Assembly: GCA_013288485.1 (NCBI GenBank)
Contig: JABDBW010000005.1
Coordinates: 1-53,451, forward strand
Direction: 5' to 3'
Origin: Bacteroidota bacterium
GTDB taxonomy: Bacteria > Bacteroidota > Bacteroidia > Sphingobacteriales > Sphingobacteriaceae
DNA length: 53,451 nt
In this document: in pieces, positions 16,027 to 24,036 of the stretch
Numbering within the stretch: the first letter of the stretch is position 1
Layout of the letters: every line of letters starts with the position of its first letter
Notes under the pieces: model-generated
Databases searched by the model: none
What the model was told of the DNA's origin: nothing
What the model saw: only the letters and a program-made list of their open reading frames with translations
Made by a program: the position numbers and the translations under genes

Positions 16027-17526
16027 TTATATGATGTACCCCTTCAACTCATCCGCAATCTTCCTGTCGTTAGCTAACCGTGGTACCTTGTTTTGCCCGC
16101 CCAGTTTACCCTGTGACCGCATGTAATTAATAAACGCGTCTTTTTTTAAGCTTCGGACAATCAAAGGTTGCAAAATGTTACCGGCAATAAGGTCAAAATA
16201 GTAAATATTTTTGGCTTGCAAAGCTTTATCAACTTTTAAAGCGAATGCTTTAATGTCCTTTGGCGCCGTAGCAAACTCTATGAACCATTCATGATAAGGT
16301 AATTCACCATACGGCGCGTTTACTTGCGGGGCCACGGTAAACTCAATAATATCAATCCCTTCTTCATTTGCCACGCTCATCAATGCCTGCTCCACTTCCT
16401 CGCCAATAACATGTTCCCCAAACGCTGAAATATAATGTTTAATACGCCCGGTGACTAAAATTTTATAAGGATCTTTCGAAACAAACTTTACCGTATCGCC
16501 CAAACTATACCCCCATAAACCGGCATTGGTATTTAATATGAGCGCGTAATTTTTATCTAATTCCACATCTTTAAGGCTAACGCGCGACGGGTTTTCATTA
16601 AAATACTCATCAGCGGGAACAAACTCATAAAATATGCCCGAATCAACCAGCAGCAATAATCCCTTATCTTTTTGCGAATCCTGGAAAGCGATAAACCCTT
16701 CGGAAGCGGGGTAGGTCTCAATCGAATCAATAGCGAAGCCAATGCTCTCCTGCATACGCGAACGGTAGGGTTCAAAATTTACACCACCATACACAAACAG
16801 CTTGAAATTCGGAAACAGTTCATTTATCTTTTTTCCGCGTGAAACTGCCGATAACCTGTCGAAATACATCTGGCACCAGGGCGGTATGCCCGATATGAGG
16901 CGCATATCCTCGTTAATAGTTTCCTGTACAATGGCGTCAACCTTTTGCTCCCAATCTTCAATGCAATTTACCTCATAGCTGGGCAAGCGGTTTTTTTGCA
17001 GGTAGGCGGGCACATGGTGCGCCACAATGCCCGATAGCCTTCCGGTGGGTATGCCGGCTTTTTTAATTAAAACAGGGCTGCCCTGTAGAAATATCATTTT
17101 TCCATCTAAAAAATCGGCGTTACCGGTTTCATGAATATAGCTCAGCAGGGCGTTTCGCGCCGCTTTAATATGTTGGGGCATGCTCTCTTTGCTGATGGGA
17201 ATATATTTTATGCCCGATGTAGTGCCCGATGTTTTTGTAAGATAAACAGGCTTGCCCGGCCAAAGCACATTTTCTTCGCCGGCGGCTACGCGTTTAATGT
17301 ATGCGCTAAGTTCTTCGTAATCGCGAACAGGAACGTATTTTTTAAAATCTTCATAAGTTTTTATTTGGCCGAAGTGATGCCCGCTGCCAAAAGCTGTATT
17401 TTTTGCCTGTTCAATTAAACGTTCAAAGGTTTTTTGCTGCAGGCCCAAACCATCTTTGCGGATGCGGTTCAGGTCTGCATTAACCCATGCGGCAAATACC
17501 TTGCTTAATGCGGCTTTTAAACCCAT
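16027..17526 (-). CDS. GH3-family acyl-acid amido synthetase-like protein
   Basis: A 499-residue protein with the GH3 adenylating fold. The phosphate-binding TKTSGTTSGIKYIPIS lies at residues ~98-112 (SGTTSG 100-105). ETYPASEGFIAFQ and NTNAGLWGYSLGDTVKFVSKDPYKILVTGRIKHYISAFGEHV-type blocks match the ATP- and substrate-binding regions, and a C-terminal lid follows. Plant GH3 enzymes join acyl acids such as auxin or jasmonate to amino acids; bacterial members are mostly uncharacterised. It lies 2 bases after a membrane protein gene that is itself 7 bases after a glycosyltransferase, so the three are probably co-transcribed. Fold is secure, substrate unknown. Confidence 0.88.
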   Translation of the reverse strand: MGLKAALSKVFAAWVNADLNRIRKDGLGLQQKTFERLIEQAKNTAFGSGHHFGQIKTYEDFKKYVPVRDYEELSAYIKRVAAGEENVLWPGKPVYLTKTSGTTSGIKYIPISKESMPQHIKAARNALLSYIHETGNADFLDGKMIFLQGSPVLIKKAGIPTGRLSGIVAHHVPAYLQKNRLPSYEVNCIEDWEQKVDAIVQETINEDMRLISGIPPWCQMYFDRLSAVSRGKKINELFPNFKLFVYGGVNFEPYRSRMQESIGFAIDSIETYPASEGFIAFQDSQKDKGLLLLVDSGIFYEFVPADEYFNENPSRVSLKDVELDKNYALILNTNAGLWGYSLGDTVKFVSKDPYKILVTGRIKHYISAFGEHVIGEEVEQALMSVANEEGIDIIEFTVAPQVNAPYGELPYHEWFIEFATAPKDIKAFALKVDKALQAKNIYYFDLIAGNILQPLIVRSLKKDAFINYMRSQGKLGGQNKVPRLANDRKIADELKGYII

Positions 17527-17528
17527 AA

Positions 17529-18305
17529 TTATAAAGTTTCGGCAGTATCGTCATCCACATCAAGATGACTGTAAATTAGTTTACGATAGGTAACCATAAT
17601 AATAACCTGCACTGTTGGAAACGCTATAACAAACCAAAGATAAAACGAAATTTTTATCAGGAACTCTATACTACTCCGGTTGGGGCCAAAAAGACTGAGT
17701 ATGGAAACAAACGGAATTAATGTTATTATCATAATGGCAATAATAATTACACCGATAAATAAGGTGTTGAAAAAATTACCTTTGGTTACTTCAAAGCTTT
17801 GTTTAAGCGATTCGGCAGGTTTTGAATCATCATCAACTATAAAACAAACACAGAAAATAGACCTTACCAATAAAAATAAAAGTAAAACCATTTCTAATAC
17901 CTGCACAATAACTAAAATGCTATCATACTCTTCCAAAAATTTATTTATAAAAAATAAGGTAGCAACAAGCAGGGTATAGGCTATGATGATGGCGATAAAA
18001 TTAAATGCCATTTTTAAAGAAGGTATTATTTCTTTAAACTCAAATTCGTAATATTCCTTATCCATTAAGGTTAGTACCAGTTTATAAAAACTTAATGTGA
18101 GGTATGATTGGATCAGGATTTGAAAAAAGAACAGGATCAGCTCGCTTACCAATGTATCATTAATAAAAAGCAGGAGCGATAAAACGTTTAAAAACCCGTA
18201 AACGAATAATGATATGATCGAATAAATAAAAAGAACAGCAAAGTTTTTTCTGAGAATGTTCCAGGAAGACCTTAATGTTTCAATAATAGAAAATGGGTGG
18301 TACAT
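17529..18305 (-). CDS. Polytopic membrane protein of unknown function
   Basis: A 258-residue protein with about six strongly hydrophobic helices, starting with a conserved-looking amphipathic N-terminus (FSIIETLRSSWNILRKNFAVLF) and ending in an acidic tail (DVDDDTAETL). The plan of paired helices after an N-terminal amphipathic segment resembles GlpQ-membrane-domain or DUF975-like integral membrane proteins, but I cannot assign it firmly. It sits in a tight minus-strand run between a family 2 glycosyltransferase (7 bases upstream) and the GH3 gene (2 bases downstream), which suggests a role linked to envelope or glycolipid modification. Confidence 0.7.
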   Translation of the reverse strand: MYHPFSIIETLRSSWNILRKNFAVLFIYSIISLFVYGFLNVLSLLLFINDTLVSELILFFFQILIQSYLTLSFYKLVLTLMDKEYYEFEFKEIIPSLKMAFNFIAIIIAYTLLVATLFFINKFLEEYDSILVIVQVLEMVLLLFLLVRSIFCVCFIVDDDSKPAESLKQSFEVTKGNFFNTLFIGVIIIAIMIITLIPFVSILSLFGPNRSSIEFLIKISFYLWFVIAFPTVQVIIMVTYRKLIYSHLDVDDDTAETL

Positions 18306-18312
18306 ACTCAGT

Positions 18313-19281
18313 TTATGATCTTTTTAATATTACGCGCTTCCAAAAATCCTGCATAAAGCCAAGCCCGTAGGCAGTTAACTGGATGAAGGAAGCTATTACG
18401 CTCAAAAATGCAATTTTTGCCGACTTGTTTTTCACCCAGGCATGAAAAAATATCAACAAAATAATAAGCGCCAGGATAAAGTTGCAAAACCCGGCTATTG
18501 GCCAGTTAAAAATATTGGAAATAACAGTAAATATAAGCGATAGTGTAAAAATAGCCGGAAAAAAATGTACTGCCTTTAACCCGCCGGGAAAGAACTTATA
18601 AACGTTAATACGTGCCCGCCCAAAAAAGTGGAGTTGTTTATAGAACTGTAAAAAGTTAGTACGCCGTTTATGGTACACTTTAGCAGCTGGAATAAGGCCT
18701 ATTTTAAACCCCATGGAATGTATGCGGATGCTGTATTCAATATCTTCGCCCAGGCGGGTAATGATAAAGCCGCCTGCTTTTTCCCATACCTGCCTTGATA
18801 TACCCATATTAAAGCTGCGCGGATGAAACTGCCCTATTCCTTTTTTATTGCCCCTGATGCCCCCTGTTGTAAAAGGGGAGGTCATGGCATAGCTGATAGC
18901 TTTTTGGATCGGTGTGAACGAGGAATGGGCCGCGTCGGGCCCGCCGTAGGCATCGAGCCAGTTTTTTGATAGTGAATTATTTACGATCTCCAGATAATCT
19001 TCAGGTATAAGGCAGTCCGAATCGAATATGATAAAGTAATCGCCTTTGGCGCGTTCGAAGGCATAGTTGCGGGCAAAGCCCTGCCCGGCGTTTTCCTTTA
19101 CAAAGTATTTAACATCCAGGCGGTCGGCAAAGCTTTTTACAACGTCTTCCGCATCGTTAACCGAACCATCCTCGATCACCAGCACCTCAAAATTTTTATA
19201 CACCTGCCGCGTAAGTGTATCCAACAGCTCTTTTATCTCCTGCGGGCGATTATATAAAGGTATGATGATGGAGAAAAACAT
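18313..19281 (-). CDS. Family 2 glycosyltransferase, membrane-associated
   Basis: The GT-A fold begins at the N-terminus (SIIIPLYNRPQEIKELLDTL), with the acidic VIEDGS and the metal-binding DSD at residues 87-89. GEDIEYSIRIHSMGF is the usual ED catalytic-base region. C-terminal hydrophobic stretches (~235-300) anchor it in the inner membrane. The family transfers sugars from nucleotide sugars to lipid or polysaccharide acceptors; donor and acceptor cannot be read from sequence. It is the first of a close three-gene set with the membrane protein and GH3 genes. Confidence 0.88.
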   Translation of the reverse strand: MFFSIIIPLYNRPQEIKELLDTLTRQVYKNFEVLVIEDGSVNDAEDVVKSFADRLDVKYFVKENAGQGFARNYAFERAKGDYFIIFDSDCLIPEDYLEIVNNSLSKNWLDAYGGPDAAHSSFTPIQKAISYAMTSPFTTGGIRGNKKGIGQFHPRSFNMGISRQVWEKAGGFIITRLGEDIEYSIRIHSMGFKIGLIPAAKVYHKRRTNFLQFYKQLHFFGRARINVYKFFPGGLKAVHFFPAIFTLSLIFTVISNIFNWPIAGFCNFILALIILLIFFHAWVKNKSAKIAFLSVIASFIQLTAYGLGFMQDFWKRVILKRS

Positions 19282-19302
19282 GGGTTTATTTGAAAATTTT
19301 AT

Positions 19303-19383
19303 AATTTGAAGATTTGAAAATTGTTTGAAGGGTTTAGTGTTGCTTGAAATTTAATGATTTTCAAATTGGCACATCTTCAAATT
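19303..19383. repeat. Imperfect palindrome between two glycosyltransferase genes
   Basis: Nested arms AATTTGAAGAT (19303) / ATCTTCAAATT (19373) and ATTTGAAAAT (19312) / ATTTTCAAAT (19357) form one long hairpin with a small bulge. It is AT-rich and unrelated in sequence to the other palindromes here. Confidence 0.6.
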
Positions 19384-19389
19384 AACAAA

Positions 19390-20340
19390 TTAAATAACAT
19401 CCTCCACCTGGTATTTGTTGCGTTCGGGGGCGCTGCGGGCAACCAGTTCGGCAACGAAGCCGGTTAAAAATAGCTGCGAACCTATTATAGCTGTTACCAA
19501 TGCTATGTAAAATAGTGGTTGCGCGGTTACATCGCGATACTTTATCCGGTGAATTATATCATATTGCTTCTCGACGATCATCCAGATAACACAAATAGTT
19601 CCGGTTAAAAAGCTTAATACACCCATTAAGCCAAAAAAGTGCATAGGGCGCTTGCCAAACTTGCCCACAAAAAATATCGAAAGCAGGTCGAGCAAACCAT
19701 TTATAAAGCGGCTCATGCCAAACTTGGTCTTCCCGTATTTGCGCGGGCGGTGTTCCACTATTTGTTCACCTATTTTGGTAAAACCGGCCCACTTGGCTAT
19801 AACCGGGATGTAACGGTGCATTTCGCCATAAACCTCTATGTTTTTTACAACAGCGTTGCGATAGGCCTTTAAACCACAGTTAAAATCGTGCAGGTTATGT
19901 ATCCCCGACATGCGGCGGGTAGCCGCGTTATATACTTTTGTTGGTATTGTTTTGCTTAAAGGATCATGCCGTTTGGCTTTCCAGCCCGATACCAGGTCGT
20001 ATTTTTCTTCAACAATGCGGCGGTAAAGTTCGGGTATTTCGTCGGGGCTATCCTGCAGGTCGGCATCCATTGTAATTACTACATTGCCTTCGGCAGCATC
20101 AAAACCGGTGTTTAGCGCGGCCGATTTACCATAATTACGCCTGAATTTTATGCCCCTTATAAAAGGATTATTTAAACGAAGCTTGCCAATCATTTCCCAC
20201 GAGCCATCTGTGCTTCCGTCGTCAACCAATATGATCTCATATAAAAAATCATTTTCTTCCATTACACGGCTTATCCACGAGGTCAATTCGGGCAACGATT
20301 CAACTTCGTTATAGAGCGGTATTACAACTGATATATCCAT
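19390..20340 (-). CDS. Family 2 glycosyltransferase, DPM1/GtrB type
   Basis: 316 residues with an N-terminal GT-A domain (DISVVIPLYNEVESLPEL, VDDGSTDGS) and the metal-binding DAD at 92-94 within DADLQDSPDEIP. Two C-terminal membrane helices (about 237-258 and 273-298) match the GtrB/dolichol-phosphate-mannose synthase-like group, which charges polyprenyl phosphate with a sugar on the cytoplasmic face of the inner membrane. It is separated from the next glycosyltransferase by a 108-base palindromic gap. The actual sugar is unknown. Confidence 0.9.
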   Translation of the reverse strand: MDISVVIPLYNEVESLPELTSWISRVMEENDFLYEIILVDDGSTDGSWEMIGKLRLNNPFIRGIKFRRNYGKSAALNTGFDAAEGNVVITMDADLQDSPDEIPELYRRIVEEKYDLVSGWKAKRHDPLSKTIPTKVYNAATRRMSGIHNLHDFNCGLKAYRNAVVKNIEVYGEMHRYIPVIAKWAGFTKIGEQIVEHRPRKYGKTKFGMSRFINGLLDLLSIFFVGKFGKRPMHFFGLMGVLSFLTGTICVIWMIVEKQYDIIHRIKYRDVTAQPLFYIALVTAIIGSQLFLTGFVAELVARSAPERNKYQVEDVI

Positions 20341-20473
20341 TGATTAGCGATAGGGTTGGAGCCGGTGCGTTTTTCAACCTGTGCAAAAATATAAAAAATG
20401 GGTTATGATTTTATGAGAGATTTTTTAGGAGAAGTTAAATTGTGTTAAATGCAGGAAATATTACCTTTATGCT

Positions 20474-21190
20474 ATGTTTCGTAAACCAATTAGCAAATAC
20501 CTGTTAATAACGGGCCTTATCAGCGCTTTATTAATGAACTCTGCCTTTTTATTTAAAGCCGGTGAGGTAATTCAAATAGATGTAAACCATATTTTAAACA
20601 CGCGCTCGGTGACCACCTTAACCAAAGGCGAGCTAATTACCTGGACAAACGGTGTCGACAAGCAAAACGGCTACCTCACTATGGCCGCCGCGAAATTTAA
20701 AGGCGATACCGACCCCCATGCCTTGCCTGACGACCCTTTAATTGCGGCAAATGAACACCATCCCGCTATTTTATTGCATTATGCCAATGATGAGGGTGTG
20801 AAATATCAAACACGTTATTTATCGGATACCGGCTCATTCATAATTAAGGTACCTCCTAATAAATACAGTGGCCTGTATTTAAGCCTGACCAGCGCTTATG
20901 GTGATTCGAAACTGCAATTGGAGTTGATGTACAAGGACGGCGCAGAAACAAAAAACATTGTTTTACCCGACTGGTTCAAGGATGTGCCGGATAATGACCC
21001 TGATTTTAGTTATGTAGTGCATAACATGGGCAAATGGGGTAACAAAAACACGCTGACTGAAAAAGACCACCACAATATCCACGCGCTGAATATTCATCCT
21101 GATGCGGGGCGTGTGCTTACAGCTGTGAGATTAAGGAACCTGTCAAAAACTTATATACTTTTTTGGGCGGCCACGGGGGTGGTAAAGTAG
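20474..21190 (+). CDS. Secreted protein of unknown function
   Basis: 238 residues with an N-terminal hydrophobic segment (KYLLITGLISALLMNSAFLF) that is a signal peptide or anchor. The rest is mixed beta-type sequence without a motif I know (VNHILNTRSVTTLTKGELITW, HNIHALNIHPDAGRVLTAVRLRNLS). TACCTTTA at 20462-20469, five bases before the ATG, resembles a Bacteroidota -7 box and would give a nearly leaderless transcript. It is divergent from the GtrB-type gene and stands alone. Not recognised. Confidence 0.7.
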   Translation: MFRKPISKYLLITGLISALLMNSAFLFKAGEVIQIDVNHILNTRSVTTLTKGELITWTNGVDKQNGYLTMAAAKFKGDTDPHALPDDPLIAANEHHPAILLHYANDEGVKYQTRYLSDTGSFIIKVPPNKYSGLYLSLTSAYGDSKLQLELMYKDGAETKNIVLPDWFKDVPDNDPDFSYVVHNMGKWGNKNTLTEKDHHNIHALNIHPDAGRVLTAVRLRNLSKTYILFWAATGVVK

Positions 21191-21231
21191 GTAATTCAGA
21201 AACCCCCAATCCTAATTAAGTTAAGCCAAAC

Positions 21232-21331
21232 AATATCGAACACTGAATTTCGAATGATGAATAATGAAGTGTGTTAGTTCAATATAGTAATGACTTCGGT
21301 GTTCATCATTCGAAATTCGGTGTTCGATATT
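21232..21331. repeat. 30-bp inverted repeat, AATATCGAACAC family
   Basis: Arms 21232-21261 and 21302-21331 match at 29 of 30 bases around a 40-base spacer. The outer core AATATCGAACACTGAAT recurs at 46148-46164, so this is a dispersed family. It sits between convergent genes and may act as a terminator. Confidence 0.8.
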
Positions 21332-21389
21332 AATTTCCCCTTTTATCTATTTCCTAACTTAATAGCATTGGGGACTCCGGAGTGGGCCA

Positions 21390-23258
21390 CTAATCAGCCA
21401 GGTATTCTGTAAATATCCGTTGCATAAAAGCCTCCCCGTGTAGCAACGTTTCATTTGTAAGGGCTTTCCCGGCATTTTTATTTCTCACGTAGATCGTTCG
21501 TTTACCCGTACCATCGTATGATATTGCCTGCCCTGGCAACATAAAACCAAAGCCGTTGTCCCAGTCAAAGAAGGCAAATTCCCCGGAGTATGGGTTGAGC
21601 AGGTTTTTTGACCATTTAAATTTTTGTTGCGGCATATTCAGCTGCGCAAGTAGTGTCGCGGCAATATCAGTTTGGTTGCCTAATTTGTTTACCTGCATAC
21701 CGCGATATTCAGGCTTTATTGCATCGCCAAAAAACAATAACGGAATATGGTATTTCGCAGGATCGTATGCCGCCGATGTTTTTTTAGGTAAGCGGTGCCC
21801 ATGATCGGCCACCAAAATAAAAAGTGTGTTTTTATACCAGCTGTGTTTTTTGGCTTCCTCAAAATAGGCGTTCAGGCACGAATCAGTAAACCAGGTTGTA
21901 CTCCTGAACATATTGGGCAGGTCATTACCCTGAAAATGTGGCTTAACGGGTAATACAAAAGGCTCATGATTGCTTAAAGTTTGTATCAACGAAAAGAATG
22001 GCTTGGGTTGCGTATCCAGGTAATTGATATGTTTGGAGAAAAGAATATTATCATGGGCTCCCCAGGTTGAGCCTATCTGGTTTTTAGGGATACTCTTTTT
22101 ATCAAAAATATGGTCAGTTTTATGATCGTCCATATAGTTATCAAAGTTCATATACTCGGCAGTGCCGCCGTAAAAATAAGAGGTAGTATAGCCATTATCT
22201 TTAAACTCGGTTAGCAAGGAAGGTAATTTTTCCTGCTTAACCGTATCCATAATAATAGAGCGTATAGCTTGCGACGGGAACCCGCTTAAAATAGCAATGA
22301 TGCCTTTATCCGTCCGGTCGCCTGCCGAATAAATATTATTGAATAAAACTCCATTTTTAATAAATTTTTCAAAGTTGGGCGCATCGCCCTTTTCGCCCCC
22401 TAATGATTGGATAACATCAGCCGTAAAGCTTTCTAATTGAATGATAACAATGTTAGGTTTATCAGTAGTTAACAAGTGTAAGGTCGTGTCTTTTTTTACG
22501 GCAAATGTTTCATCAACAATTTTTTTTGCTTCTGTTTGGGGCAAAAATAAATAAGGATTGTAAGGATGGCGCAAATTCTCAAAAACGTCATTGGCGAGGT
22601 TCCATTCTGTGTTTTCTGCCGAAATATCTAATATCTGGTTATCCGAAAAATAAGCCGCGCTTTGGTCAACCGGAGCTTTGTATAAGCTGCCGCGAAGTAT
22701 TAAAAAATTTACCAATACCAAACCAATGCTAAAAAGGATTTTGGCCGTTTTGGTTTCAACGGGCTTTTTAAAGGAATAATCTATAATAAAATTCGATAAA
22801 ACAATCCCCGTCAGCACTAAAAGCGCTCCTATTGTCAAGTTTAACGCGATTGGGGAGGACGCGGTAGACGACATTGATTCAGCAGGCGAATTATACAAAG
22901 TATCAAACACCCTGAAATTAACTTTTGTTCCCCATTCTGTAAATATGCCTATGTCAACAACGGCAATGAAGCTGATAACAACTAAACAAAACCAGGTATG
23001 CACCTTTAGCCATATACTTTTTACATGATTTCCTTTATTGAACCAGTTAATAATAAATACCAATAACGGAACTATGGCAATGTAAGCCGTGGCCGACAGA
23101 TCAAGGCGGATGCCATAAAAATAGGTTTTAGCGATATCGCCAAAAGTGGCGCCATGAAGTTTTTTATTGAAATATATTTCAAACGTGGCCCTTGTTATTG
23201 CAAAGAACAGGAGCCAGAAAAGAAAATATCTGATAAAACTATAAAGGCTTCTCAACAT
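21390..23258 (-). CDS. LTA-synthase-like membrane sulfatase/phosphotransferase
   Basis: Five N-terminal membrane helices are followed by an extracytoplasmic alkaline-phosphatase-superfamily domain. Metal and nucleophile motifs are visible: IVIIQLESF, then GDRTDKG whose Thr (residue 316 from the ATG) is at the nucleophile position, and ILVADHGH near the C-terminus. The family includes lipoteichoic acid synthases, which transfer glycerol phosphate from phosphatidylglycerol, and Gram-negative phosphoglycerol or phosphoethanolamine transferases. In a Gram-negative cell it more likely modifies glycans or lipids of the envelope. I chose the ATG at 23258 (MLRSLYSFIRYF) over a TTG three codons upstream. 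Acceptor unknown. Confidence 0.88.
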   Translation of the reverse strand: MLRSLYSFIRYFLFWLLFFAITRATFEIYFNKKLHGATFGDIAKTYFYGIRLDLSATAYIAIVPLLVFIINWFNKGNHVKSIWLKVHTWFCLVVISFIAVVDIGIFTEWGTKVNFRVFDTLYNSPAESMSSTASSPIALNLTIGALLVLTGIVLSNFIIDYSFKKPVETKTAKILFSIGLVLVNFLILRGSLYKAPVDQSAAYFSDNQILDISAENTEWNLANDVFENLRHPYNPYLFLPQTEAKKIVDETFAVKKDTTLHLLTTDKPNIVIIQLESFTADVIQSLGGEKGDAPNFEKFIKNGVLFNNIYSAGDRTDKGIIAILSGFPSQAIRSIIMDTVKQEKLPSLLTEFKDNGYTTSYFYGGTAEYMNFDNYMDDHKTDHIFDKKSIPKNQIGSTWGAHDNILFSKHINYLDTQPKPFFSLIQTLSNHEPFVLPVKPHFQGNDLPNMFRSTTWFTDSCLNAYFEEAKKHSWYKNTLFILVADHGHRLPKKTSAAYDPAKYHIPLLFFGDAIKPEYRGMQVNKLGNQTDIAATLLAQLNMPQQKFKWSKNLLNPYSGEFAFFDWDNGFGFMLPGQAISYDGTGKRTIYVRNKNAGKALTNETLLHGEAFMQRIFTEYLAD

Positions 23259-23324
23259 GGATGGCAAAAGTAAATTATTTTACCATAAGGTTAAGAAGCC
23301 TTTAAGAAAATGTTATGGTCGTGA

Positions 23325-23966
23325 CTATTTACCGCCCATGGCTTTTAAATCATCATAGGATATTTTTTCAAACCCTGCTGGAATACCGAATGTTCCGGCC
23401 GGGGCCCTTTCATCAGTTATTGATTTTAAGGTAACATCCACGGGTTGCCCCATTTGAAAAGTTGTAAACTGAACAGGAAAACCTCCGGCGTCAGCAAAAA
23501 ATCTTGTCAAAATGTTTACCGGGGCGCTAATATCATTAGTTACCCACGCGGTATAAGTACTGCCGCTTTTGGTGTCTTTTACAGTAACCTTTTTGCAATT
23601 AAAACCGCTTATTTGTTTGGTTTCGGTACCGGCTGTAAACGTCAACTTAGGTGCCGCAGCCAGCCCTTGTTCTATTTCATCGGGTGTTAGTACCGCCACC
23701 TTTTTCATTGATGCAACCGGTACGTCAAGCAATACAGCAAAATAAGTACCCTTGGTATTGATAAGCAATTTAACATTTGCGGGTCCATACTGCGCTACAG
23801 ATACGCTTGAATCAGTAGTAAAATATACTTTACTTTCGCCTTCTTGTCCATTTGCCGATGCTGAATAGGTGATAGTACCTTGCGTATATTTTTTTTGCGC
23901 GCTCGCGCTAAATGCAATAGCCGTAAACGCCAGGCCCAAAGCAATTTTTGAAAATTTAATATTCAT
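23325..23966 (-). CDS. Secreted DUF4412/GLPGLI-like protein
   Basis: 213 residues with a clear signal peptide ending SASAQ (about residue 23). The mature part opens with YTQGTITYSASA and carries ISGFNCKKVTVKD ... TAWVTNDI, the arrangement found in DUF4412 and GLPGLI-type periplasmic proteins of Bacteroidota, where a Gly-Phe/Tyr-Cys-Lys-K segment precedes a W-T strand. Function is not established for these families. Likely a single-gene unit behind the LTA-synthase-like gene's upstream region. Confidence 0.72.
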   Translation of the reverse strand: MNIKFSKIALGLAFTAIAFSASAQKKYTQGTITYSASANGQEGESKVYFTTDSSVSVAQYGPANVKLLINTKGTYFAVLLDVPVASMKKVAVLTPDEIEQGLAAAPKLTFTAGTETKQISGFNCKKVTVKDTKSGSTYTAWVTNDISAPVNILTRFFADAGGFPVQFTTFQMGQPVDVTLKSITDERAPAGTFGIPAGFEKISYDDLKAMGGK

Positions 23967-24036
23967 AGTTTTTAAATTATAAGCACAATTTAGCAGTTTA
24001 TTGTTTGCCCGACAAATTTTTTATGCGGATAAATTT

